DNA from: Terriglobia bacterium
GTDB lineage: Bacteria; Acidobacteriota; Terriglobia; Acidiferrales; UBA7541
NCBI GenBank assembly: GCA_020073485.1
Contig: JAIQFB010000036.1
Span: 1 to 34,655 of the forward strand
Reading direction: 5' to 3'
DNA length: 34,655 nucleotides
The translations under genes were made by a program, and so were the position numbers. This document shows positions 29,145 through 34,655 of this stretch, piece by piece; positions within the stretch are counted from its first letter, which is position 1; the number at the start of each line of letters is the position of its first letter. A model generated the notes under the pieces. It was not told the DNA's origin and did not search any database. It saw nothing but the letters and a program-made list of their open reading frames with translations.

Positions 29145-29435
29145 CTACTGCGGCACGCGCCCGGCGCGCGGGCCCGCTCGGAAGAGAAACTCCGCGAGCC
29201 ACTGGCGATCCTCGGGCTTGCATAGAGCCATGGTCGAGAGCGCGATCGCCAGGTAGCGGGCGTCTTCCACTGCCTCGTTCTGCCGGCCGCGCGCGCCCAC
29301 GCCGTTCACTTCCTTGCGCAGGTCCGCGACGTCTTTTTTATTTTGGCGGATGATGGCGACGTACAGGCCCAGGTAGAAAACAACCTGCAGGGCTCCGATC
29401 CCCACGGTGATCGCCCAGGATGGGACCTGGCTCAC
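29145..29435 (-). CDS. Small membrane protein, 96 aa
   Basis: GTG 29435 is chosen because of the GTGA overlap and GAGGAAG upstream; the longer frame is a shadow of the previous gene. One membrane helix (SWAITVGIGALQVVFYLGLY) near the N-terminus, then a cytoplasmic helical domain (NKKDVADLRKEVNGVGARGR, YLAIALSTMALCKPED). Last gene of the minus arm. Function unknown. Confidence 0.65.
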   Translation of the reverse strand: MSQVPSWAITVGIGALQVVFYLGLYVAIIRQNKKDVADLRKEVNGVGARGRQNEAVEDARYLAIALSTMALCKPEDRQWLAEFLFRAGPRAGRVPQ

Positions 29436-29683
29436 GTCTTCCTCGTTGCGATCACTTTTTTTAGATCTTCGATTTTCGTCAGGATCTCCATCGATTCCCG
29501 AAAGGTTCCGTATTTTTGGACGGCCTTCAGCACCGCGGATTGAATTTCCAGTTGAACGTAGGGCGCGATCTCGTCCCGCAATTCCAGAACGTGCGTGGTC
29601 GATCCACGCCCCTTGTTTTTGAACATCAGGTCCCAGGCCGGGGCCGCGATGCGTCCCTCCGGAGTCTTCTCGCATTCGTTCAT
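29432..29683 (-). CDS. Small helical protein, 83 aa
   Basis: ATG 29683 with GGGG upstream. Helical and charged (VLELRDEIAPYVQLEIQSAV, then LKAVQKYGTFRES and EILTKIEDLKKVI). Ends in the GTGA overlap with the membrane protein. Might be its soluble partner. Function unknown. Confidence 0.6.
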   Translation of the reverse strand: MNECEKTPEGRIAAPAWDLMFKNKGRGSTTHVLELRDEIAPYVQLEIQSAVLKAVQKYGTFRESMEILTKIEDLKKVIATRKT

Positions 29684-29707
29684 GTGGCCCCATTTCCCTA
29701 AAAATAG

Positions 29708-30118
29708 TTACGCCGGAGCGCCGCTCAACATCGCGTCCATTTCACCTACAATCATGTTCACGGCCGCAGTGATTTCGTTCACCTTCGCCGAGTTTTTGAC
29801 TTCGGCCAGCGCCAACAAACCACCCACATTCATCTTGATGGCGTTCAGTGAAGTGACCACCGTAGCCGCTGCCGGAGTTCCCGGAGTCACCTGCCCTGCC
29901 TGAGTCAGAGCCGACACCGTGCTCAGATCGCTCTGGACCGTTTTCATCACTGCATTGGCTTCGGGAGCGACAGCCGGGTCGACCATGCCGATGATTCCCA
30001 CCACGACGGGTCCGACGTAGGCGATGACAGACTGAACCTTCTGTTCGTAGGAAGGCGCAGCCCTGAACAGCTTCACAAATTCCTGCTCCACCTTATGAAA
30101 AAAACTGCCGATGCTCAT
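29708..30118 (-). CDS. Helical protein with central hydrophobic helix, 136 aa
   Basis: ATG 30118 has AAGGAG 7-8 nt upstream. After a basic helix (FFHKVEQEFVKLFRAAPS), a hydrophobic segment (SVIAYVGPVVVGIIGMVDPA) is followed by an amphipathic Ala/Val-rich region (VVTSLNAIKMNVGGLLALAE). The fold could be a small pore-like or tape-like helical bundle. The position near lysis and membrane genes allows a holin-accessory role, but nothing proves it. Confidence 0.65.
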   Translation of the reverse strand: MSIGSFFHKVEQEFVKLFRAAPSYEQKVQSVIAYVGPVVVGIIGMVDPAVAPEANAVMKTVQSDLSTVSALTQAGQVTPGTPAAATVVTSLNAIKMNVGGLLALAEVKNSAKVNEITAAVNMIVGEMDAMLSGAPA

Positions 30119-30131
30119 ATGGTTCTCCTTT

Positions 30132-30824
30132 TCAAAGTAGTCCGTGCAAAACATTTCCAATCGCGCTTGCGCCGATCAGAATTCCTGTTCTCACCTTACT
30201 GACTGGTTTCATCAGTAACGAGACTTCGTAATCGACTCCCTTGTGAACCGAGACCATCGTGGCCGCGGTTTCAGAAGCGGCCGTTTTCAAGCTGCTCGAG
30301 CTCGCCGCGAAATCGTCCACGATCGGAGGAAGTTTCGCCGAGGCATCGGTCCAGTTCGCAATCGGATCGGCCAGCAGATCGATGGTGTGATTCACGCGTG
30401 CCGTGCTGCTATCCAGATCTTGCGCCGCGACGCGCTGCAGGTCGGTAGTGGCGTCCAGCGACTTCGCCAGGCGCGGGCTGATTTCATCGTTCAGGCTGTG
30501 ATCGGTGCGCACGATCGTGAGCCGTAGGCTGGCCATGGTCTTGTAGGTTTCCAGTGAGGTCTTCGCCCAATACGCGCGCTGCTCGGCCGCGGCCCCAGCG
30601 GCAGCGGTAGCGGCAATATTGGCTTGGGAGCTGGCCTGGCGCGCCTGGCCGGCCGCGGCGTTGATCGTGCCGATCGTGGTGCGCAGCTCGGCGGATGCCT
30701 GGTTCACATCCGATCGGACGTCGCGCGCCAGCAGGCGCAGCTCGTTCAGCAGCAGCACCAGGAACGCGGCGATCGCCGCCAGGGCGATGATCTCGAAATA
30801 GGTCTGGAATCTTTTTGCGTTCAT
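30132..30824 (-). CDS. Membrane-anchored coiled-coil protein, 230 aa
   Basis: ATG 30824 directly follows the hairpin at 30834-30860 with GGAAAA between; the open frame continues upstream through two hairpins to GTG 30947 and may include an extra segment. One membrane helix (YFEIIALAAIAAFLVLLLNE), then long alanine-rich helices with heptad character (RSDVNQASAELRTTIGTINA, SASLKTAAS-like repeats) as in DUF948 or chemoreceptor signalling stalks. Ends with a weak hydrophobic stretch. Possibly a stalk spanning the periplasm. Function unknown. Confidence 0.7.
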   Translation of the reverse strand: MNAKRFQTYFEIIALAAIAAFLVLLLNELRLLARDVRSDVNQASAELRTTIGTINAAAGQARQASSQANIAATAAAGAAAEQRAYWAKTSLETYKTMASLRLTIVRTDHSLNDEISPRLAKSLDATTDLQRVAAQDLDSSTARVNHTIDLLADPIANWTDASAKLPPIVDDFAASSSSLKTAASETAATMVSVHKGVDYEVSLLMKPVSKVRTGILIGASAIGNVLHGLL

Positions 30825-30833
30825 ATTTTCCGA

Positions 30834-30860
30834 GTGGGCTCCAAGTAGAGCCCAGACTTC
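30834..30860 (-). repeat. Dispersed hairpin, copy 11
   Basis: Arms GTGGGCTC/GAGCCCAG with a mismatched outer pair and a changed head. 9 nt before the start at 30824; tandem with copy 12. Confidence 0.85.
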
Positions 30861-30866
30861 TTGTGC

Positions 30867-30893
30867 GTGGGCTCCAAGTAGAGCCCACACCCG
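30867..30893 (-). repeat. Dispersed hairpin, copy 12
   Basis: Arms GTGGGCTC/GAGCCCAC, head CGGGT. Tandem with copy 11, six bases apart. Confidence 0.9.
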
Positions 30894-31016
30894 ATAGTTT
30901 TGGCGATGGCGCAAAAGCTGACTGAGTTCCTCCTCCACTCGATTCACCGCAATCCGCAGCGCCAGAAACGTTTTTGTAGCGGGATGCAGCTCCTGCCTTC
31001 CCCCTTCTTGTTCGAG

Positions 31017-31043
31017 CTGGGCTGCAAGTACAGCCCAGACCCG
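31017..31043 (-). repeat. Dispersed hairpin, copy 13
   Basis: Arms CTGGGCTG/CAGCCCAG, loop TACTTG. It follows the 40-residue gene 31059-31181; the open frame after it (to 30894) has no clear start codon. Confidence 0.9.
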
Positions 31044-31058
31044 TGACCATCGCCAAAT

Positions 31059-31181
31059 TTATTTTCTCCGCAGCAGTTGCGCCAGGCGCTCTTTCATTCC
31101 CGCCTTGAATTGTTTTGGCGTACGCGGATTCTTCAGCGCTTTCCGGAGGCCTTTAATCTGCTGCTTGCGCGTGAGATTCAC
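31059..31181 (-). CDS. Very small basic protein, 40 aa
   Basis: GTG 31181 overlaps the upstream stop as GTGA and has GGGAGG 9 nt upstream. Lys/Arg-rich helices (LTRKQQIKGLRKALKNPRTP and FKAGMKERLAQLLRRK). A hairpin (31017-31043) follows it. Probably nucleic-acid binding or a basic lysis/packaging peptide; unknown. Confidence 0.6.
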   Translation of the reverse strand: MNLTRKQQIKGLRKALKNPRTPKQFKAGMKERLAQLLRRK

Positions 31182-31591
31182 TTCGCGGATCCTCCCGGCG
31201 CCGGCGCATTGCCGTCATCGATCTTCGGGATCTCGGACTTGATCCAGCCCGGCGCCTTTCCCCAGGTGGAAAACCAATCGAGCAGGGAATCGGCGAAAAA
31301 CCCGAATAGAAAACTGGTGAGCGGATTCACCGGGATCGTAAACGGCACCGTGTAGCCGGTGAGGCTCGATATCCAGGGCGTCACGTCGTAATGCCGCCAG
31401 CCATAAAAAAGCGGCAGCTCGAGCGCCGCGCGCGTGAGCAGCACAACCCAGTTCTTTTCCAGGAAGGCGCGTTTGGTGGCGCCCGCGCGATATCGCGCGT
31501 AGATGTCCGCGCGCTTCAGATCGTGCAGAAGCTGCCCGGCGAAAAACGCCAGCCAATAGAGGAAATCGCCCACGTGGTGATGAGTCATCAT
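31178..31591 (-). CDS. Membrane protein in the lysis cluster, 137 aa
   Basis: ATG 31591 has GGAGAAAG upstream. Hydrophobic stretches (VGDFLYWLAFFAGQLLHDL; KNWVVLLTRAALELPLFYGW; TIPVNPLTSFLFGFFADSLL) give about two or three membrane segments, and the C-terminus is polar (APGWIKSEIPKIDDGNAPAP). It lies after two muralytic enzymes, so a holin or holin-like role is plausible. Unrecognised family. Confidence 0.65.
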   Translation of the reverse strand: MMTHHHVGDFLYWLAFFAGQLLHDLKRADIYARYRAGATKRAFLEKNWVVLLTRAALELPLFYGWRHYDVTPWISSLTGYTVPFTIPVNPLTSFLFGFFADSLLDWFSTWGKAPGWIKSEIPKIDDGNAPAPGGSAK

Positions 31592-31674
31592 GTCTTCTTT
31601 CTCCGGGTCCGGCTCCGGTCACCCCGTCACATGCATTGCCAGCAGATCGATCGCTCCCCAAAGCGTGAGAACGA

Positions 31675-31797
31675 TCACCGTGCCTGCCGCAGCCGCCGCC
31701 AACCCCAGAAGCGCCGCAGCAAGCAAAACAGCGGATAGCCGAACAGCACGACAGCCGCGAGCACAACGCACAAAACCGCGAAGATGATCCATCCCAT
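31675..31797 (-). CDS. Small single-span membrane protein, holin candidate, 40 aa
   Basis: ATG 31797 lies 18 nt after the hairpin at 31816-31842 with AAAGGA between. One membrane helix (IIFAVLCVVLAAVVLFGYPL) and a basic tail (RRFWGWRRLRQAR). Another frame over the same DNA (31619-31792) also encodes a hydrophobic segment; a 19-residue GTGA-coupled peptide in that frame could follow. The ribosome site favours the 40-residue protein. Position just after the transglycosylases suggests lysis. Confidence 0.5.
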   Translation of the reverse strand: MGWIIFAVLCVVLAAVVLFGYPLFCLLRRFWGWRRLRQAR

Positions 31798-31815
31798 TAC
31801 TGATCCTTTTCTCCG

Positions 31816-31842
31816 CTGGGCTCCAAGTAGAGCCCAGACCCG
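31816..31842 (-). repeat. Dispersed hairpin, copy 14
   Basis: Consensus form between the muralytic enzyme and the holin candidate; 18 nt before the start at 31797. Confidence 0.9.
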
Positions 31843-31845
31843 GCA

Positions 31846-32481
31846 TCACGCGCTCATCGCTTTCGGGGGCTCGTCATCATCAGAAAACCCCTGATAGATA
31901 TTCATCCGCGCCAGGCCGTTCGGAATGTATTGCGGATCGGCGGTGGGGGCGCCGTGCGGCCGGCCCGTATTCCAGCAGTTCAGCAGCTCGGCGAAATCCT
32001 TCGCCAGGTCAAGTTGATATCGTTCGGAAAATTGCGCGAGCATCCGCAGCGTGATGCGCAGCGAGCCTTCGGAATCGGTCCAGAACGTGCGGCTGGCAAA
32101 GGGAATGGCTTCGTAGCCCATTATCTGGGTAAGACCCCAAGAAGTCGCAAGGCTGTCAAGCTGCTGCAGCGACCGGGTGAGGCGGGCCAGCAATCCCGCG
32201 GGAGAAATTTCCGTAAGACCCGGATCGGGAGCGGAGATGTAAGCAAGGACGTCGTCACGTCGGATGCTTCCGTAAGACGCCGCACGTCCCTGCAAAAGCT
32301 CCCAGAGAGCCGCAAGCACGTTTCGTTCATGTCGTTTTGCATCCGGGTTCCCTCCGGACTCATTGGCGATCAGCGCAGCCAGAAATGCCGGCGGCACGGT
32401 GGACGTCTTGCACGCGGACACGATCGCCGGATCCCACTTCGCGTGGATCGATTTCATCAGGAGTGTGTTCGCGTCCGTCAT
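31846..32481 (-). CDS. Lysozyme/transglycosylase-fold muralytic enzyme, 211 aa
   Basis: ATG 32481 is 14 nt after the hairpin at 32496-32522; the longer frame reads through it. The lysozyme-like core shows FLAALIANESGGNPDA (catalytic Glu near residue 40), TSWGLTQIMGYEAIPF (the GLTQIMG block) and a later LAKDFAELLNCWNTGR. There is a non-canonical insertion of about 70 residues between the first two blocks. It would cleave peptidoglycan glycan strands for lysis or entry. No signal peptide, so release depends on a holin or virion delivery. Confidence 0.8.
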   Translation of the reverse strand: MTDANTLLMKSIHAKWDPAIVSACKTSTVPPAFLAALIANESGGNPDAKRHERNVLAALWELLQGRAASYGSIRRDDVLAYISAPDPGLTEISPAGLLARLTRSLQQLDSLATSWGLTQIMGYEAIPFASRTFWTDSEGSLRITLRMLAQFSERYQLDLAKDFAELLNCWNTGRPHGAPTADPQYIPNGLARMNIYQGFSDDDEPPKAMSA

Positions 32482-32495
32482 GTGTCTTTTTCTAC

Positions 32496-32522
32496 GTGGG
32501 CTCCAAGTACAGCCCACACCCG
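32496..32522 (-). repeat. Dispersed hairpin, copy 15
   Basis: On the minus strand: arms GTGGGCTG/GAGCCCAC with one G-G mismatch at the innermost pair, an intermediate between the two covarying forms. 14 nt before the start at 32481. Confidence 0.85.
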
Positions 32523-33179
32523 TCAAAACTCCTGCAGGACCAACCCGATGCCCAGGATCACTCCCATCACCAGCGCCGCGGTGCCCCAGGAGAAGCCGCT
32601 CGGTGGCGGGGGCGGAGCTCCGGGAACCAGGCCGCTGGGGACGGGTCCGGGCTGTGCTTGCAGCCCGGAGGGAATTATTAAAGTCGAAGTGCTTCCGCCA
32701 GGTGAGACGCCCGCGCCGGCCGCGGCCGCTGCAGCCACCACGCTGTACTGCGTATTCACGTTGTTCAGGATTTTATTGACGTAGTTCTGCGTCTCCGCAG
32801 GGGCCAGCGCCAGCCATCCCGGCATCGATGCCGCGCTAGGCGCCGCGGTGATGGTGAAGTTCCCCGCCTGCGCGATCGCGTTCGAAACATTTCCCGGACC
32901 CCAGTTATAGGCCGCGAGCGCCGCGGCGGGATCTCCGAACTGCGCCAGGAGCTGCCGCAGATAAGAGACTCCGCCCTGAATGTTTTGCTGCAGGTCATTC
33001 GGATCCACGCCCAGGCCCGCGGCTGTATCAGGCATGAGCTGAAAAACGCCAATCGCGCCCCTCGCGGAAACGGCGTTCTGATTCATCCCGGATTCCACCT
33101 GGGCAACCTCGAGCGCGAGCGCGGGATCCACGCCCTGGCGCTGTGCCTCCGCGATGATCAGTTGTGGGATGGTAGACAT
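32523..33179 (-). CDS. Lytic transglycosylase (SLT family) with C-terminal membrane helix, 218 aa
   Basis: The SLT domain (residues 5-115) shows all blocks: ALALEVAQVESGMNQNAVS with catalytic Glu, GAIGVFQLMPDTA, GGVSYLRQLLAQFGDPAAAL and AAYNWGPGNVSNAI. Then a Pro/Gly-rich linker, part of which is an antisense copy of the hairpin (32642-32668), and a membrane helix (GTAALVMGVILGIGLVLQEF). ATG 33179; ribosome site weak. Membrane-bound transglycosylases in membrane-containing phages act during entry by opening the cell wall; that use is likely here. Confidence 0.9.
   Translation of the reverse strand: MSTIPQLIIAEAQRQGVDPALALEVAQVESGMNQNAVSARGAIGVFQLMPDTAAGLGVDPNDLQQNIQGGVSYLRQLLAQFGDPAAALAAYNWGPGNVSNAIAQAGNFTITAAPSAASMPGWLALAPAETQNYVNKILNNVNTQYSVVAAAAAAGAGVSPGGSTSTLIIPSGLQAQPGPVPSGLVPGAPPPPPSGFSWGTAALVMGVILGIGLVLQEF
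32642..32668 (+). repeat. Dispersed hairpin, copy 16 (inside a gene, antisense)
   Basis: Arms CCGGGCTG/CAGCCCGG, loop TGCTTG, head CGGGT on the plus strand, within the minus-strand transglycosylase linker. The second pair is C-G in place of T-A. Confidence 0.85.
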
Positions 33180-33200
33180 TTCAAAAACGCACCCGGGCCT

Positions 33201-33440
33201 TCATCCATCATCGTCCTCGTCGTCTTCGTCGTTCGGCGTGGGCAGCTCCGCTTCGGTGAGCTCCTCCCACTCTTCCTCGATGCGGTCCTCGCATTCCGCG
33301 GCGTTCAGCCCGGTGCACGCGGCCAGATGCTCGTGGTATTCCGCCAGGCATTCCGCTTTCGTGAAGCCGTAAAAGACATGCTCCACGCGGATGATTTCGC
33401 TTCCGGGATCGATGCGATAGATGTGGTAGGCCCAGGCCAT
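33201..33440 (-). CDS. Small acidic protein, 79 aa
   Basis: ATG 33440 has AAGGAT upstream and follows the SGNH gene stop by 7 nt. Folded N-terminal half (YHIYRIDPGSEIIRVEHVFY, GFTKAECLAEYHEHL) and a highly acidic tail (NDEDDEDDDG). Function unknown; the acidic tail could mimic DNA or bind a basic partner. Confidence 0.65.
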   Translation of the reverse strand: MAWAYHIYRIDPGSEIIRVEHVFYGFTKAECLAEYHEHLAACTGLNAAECEDRIEEEWEELTEAELPTPNDEDDEDDDG

Positions 33441-33447
33441 GAGATCC

Positions 33448-34655
33448 TTATTGCTGAATGATTTTCCAGTGACAGGCCGGGGATGACTGGCTCGTCAGCA
33501 CGTCTTCCAAAATCACTACGTGCCCGTTGGTTGTCGCCAGCGTGGTTGCCGCCGCGTCTCCGATTACGTCCGTCCCAGCGAATCCTTGCAATGTCCACGC
33601 GAACCCAGCCGTATTGACATTGTTGAACGTGACTCGGGTTCCGGTTGCCGACACGCAGGCTGGAAGAATCGCGGTTTCAGCCGCGCCAATCACTCCGCCA
33701 TTGACGTAAATATCTTCATCCTTCAACGGAACTGACGCCGCCGCCCGATAGAACCCGATCGCGCCAATCTCCCACACCTCGCTGGTCCCGAGAGTGAAGG
33801 ACGGAGTATAGGTGCCGGCAGCTTTGTTGAGCTGGTCTCCCTGGAGTGCCTGGGCGATGTTGGCGGCATTCTGCTGCCGGATCGTGAAGCTGCCGCCCAT
33901 CGTGACGCTTGCGGGTTGGCCGTCCATCCCGGCGAATCCAATCACAAGCTCGTTAGGTTTCGTCGTAGTGATGCCCGTTGAGAGTGGCGCCGTACTCGAA
34001 CCGGTTGCCGCTCCTGATTGCAGGTCGAGTGTATCCACGCCTCCGGGATATTCGGTGCATGATATTGCAACCTGAAAAGCCGCTCCGGAGAATCCAAATG
34101 TGATGATGTCTCCGCCGCCTACCAAACTGAAAACCCAAAACGGTTTGGTGTGGCTGTTGCCATTATCGATCTGCGTGCCGGCAACGAATGTGTTGCCGAG
34201 GATGTCGGTTGGCGTTGTCGCGGTCACAGCCGCACCATTCCAGTGAACGACGCAAAACAGGAAATTCCCCGCGGTTAGCTGTCCAGCCCGCTGTCCTCCT
34301 GCGCTGAAGGGCGACGTAAACCCCGTGTTATTGAACGTCGTCACGCTTCCCGCATTCTGGTCGACGATGTGGGTTGGAGGGATGTTCGGGAAAAATACCG
34401 TGTAGGTCGTTGCCTGGGTCGCGTTCGTGTTTCCGAAAACGCGATTGATCGCCCTTTGGGTTTCCGTTCCGTAGATAAAACTCCCCAGCACAGTTGGATG
34501 GATCGTGTCCAAAAAGTATGTGGCATTGGCGTTGCAGCCATCGCATCCCAAATTCGGATCTCCGCCCACGTCGGCAATCCCGTCACACCAGCCTAGAGTC
34601 ATGCACTGCCTGAGCATCGGGTTCAGCAGGTCTTTCCATGTCGTGCTTTCGCCCG
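33448..34655 (-). CDS. SGNH-hydrolase protein, 3' part (joined to 1-1748)
   Basis: C-terminal part of the junction-spanning gene; the last 169 bases repeat the window start. It contains the D-x-x-H end of the SGNH core. A beta-rich domain of roughly 200 residues follows, with a Cys-Thr-Glu-Tyr strand and a TKPNELVIGFAG strand of a type common in secreted environmental proteins. Last comes a roughly 100-residue C-terminal domain ending CHWKIIQQ. The stop TAA lies 7 nt before the ATG of the next minus-strand gene (33440), so the two are probably cotranscribed. The function of the C-terminal domains is not recognised; receptor or glycan binding is a guess. Confidence 0.85.
   Translation of the reverse strand, partial: GESTTWKDLLNPMLRQCMTLGWCDGIADVGGDPNLGCDGCNANATYFLDTIHPTVLGSFIYGTETQRAINRVFGNTNATQATTYTVFFPNIPPTHIVDQNAGSVTTFNNTGFTSPFSAGGQRAGQLTAGNFLFCVVHWNGAAVTATTPTDILGNTFVAGTQIDNGNSHTKPFWVFSLVGGGDIITFGFSGAAFQVAISCTEYPGGVDTLDLQSGAATGSSTAPLSTGITTTKPNELVIGFAGMDGQPASVTMGGSFTIRQQNAANIAQALQGDQLNKAAGTYTPSFTLGTSEVWEIGAIGFYRAAASVPLKDEDIYVNGGVIGAAETAILPACVSATGTRVTFNNVNTAGFAWTLQGFAGTDVIGDAAATTLATTNGHVVILEDVLTSQSSPACHWKIIQQ
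34487..34655. repeat. Terminal direct repeat, right copy
   Basis: Exact duplicate of positions 1-169. Remove one copy to obtain the circular unit. A true terminally redundant linear molecule would look the same in an assembly, so read mapping is needed to tell them apart. Confidence 0.9.

Noticed and set aside
30484-31056. Minus-strand ORF of 190 codons spanning three hairpins
   Set aside because: Out of frame with the coiled-coil gene and made mostly of hairpin translation and Arg/Gly-rich shadow.
31619-31792. 57-residue hydrophobic ORF overlapping the holin candidate
   Set aside because: No ribosome site in register; the 40-residue frame has AAAGGA and the hairpin context. Kept only as an alternative.
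2695-32668. Peptides such as GLGSTWSP and VWALLGAQ at many ORF starts suggested a protein family
   Set aside because: They are translations of the dispersed hairpin in different frames, not conserved protein.
2695-32668. Hairpins as a CRISPR array or as intrinsic terminators
   Set aside because: Copies are scattered without regular spacers, and none is followed by a T-run; they precede starts rather than close operons.
1-34655. Integrase, lysogeny repressor, terminase, portal or tail genes
   Set aside because: Looked for by motif and size on both strands and not found; sensitive profile searches could still reveal divergent ones.

Overview
The window is a complete circular genome presented as a linear record. 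Its first 169 bases recur exactly at its end (34487-34655), so the unit is 34,486 bp. One gene, a secreted SGNH-hydrolase-type protein of about 928 residues, runs through the junction. The DNA is GC-rich, genes are tightly packed, and many start/stop codons overlap (ATGA, GTGA, TTGA, TAATG). Signal peptides mostly end in an alanine-X-alanine-glutamine type site. A Gram-negative soil host, possibly an acidobacterium, is my guess from style only. I found no rRNA, tRNA, CRISPR array, integrase or transposase.

The element looks like a virus, but not a tailed one. No ORF resembles terminase, portal, tape measure or tail proteins. It does encode a HerA/FtsK-like P-loop ATPase (21817-23838, a candidate packaging motor), a DnaB-N/RecA-type helicase, two muralytic enzymes with small membrane proteins next to them, several beta-rich mid-size candidate capsid proteins, and about ten proteins with a signal peptide or a C-terminal membrane anchor. 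The best working hypothesis is a tailless, membrane-containing icosahedral dsDNA phage of an undescribed group. The capsid assignments are inference.

Layout. Two arms diverge from a control region at 14138-14519 and converge at 28787-29144. The plus arm (14520-28786) holds a large helical protein, the helicase, an iteron-rich candidate origin (17737-18152), and a run of small genes: many zinc-ribbon or membrane proteins, a Tad2-like (DUF2829) anti-Thoeris protein, the ATPase, a DUF5131 protein and lipoproteins. The minus arm runs from 14137 down to 1, across the junction, and on down to 29145. It holds a transglutaminase-like protein and three other C-tail-anchored proteins, the capsid-candidate cluster (9087-4004), three secreted proteins including the SGNH protein, then the lysis cluster (33179-31059) and small membrane proteins. 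A single plus-strand gene (10512-10973) is an island in the minus arm.

The most striking feature is a dispersed 27-bp hairpin (head CGGGT, arms like CTGGGCTC/GAGCCCAG, loop TACTTG) in 17 good copies plus degenerate ones. Intergenic copies point along transcription and most lie 8-52 nt before a start codon. Arm positions covary between copies, so the fold is probably selected. They lack the T-run of an intrinsic terminator. They may be RNA elements at gene starts or REP-like mobile hairpins.
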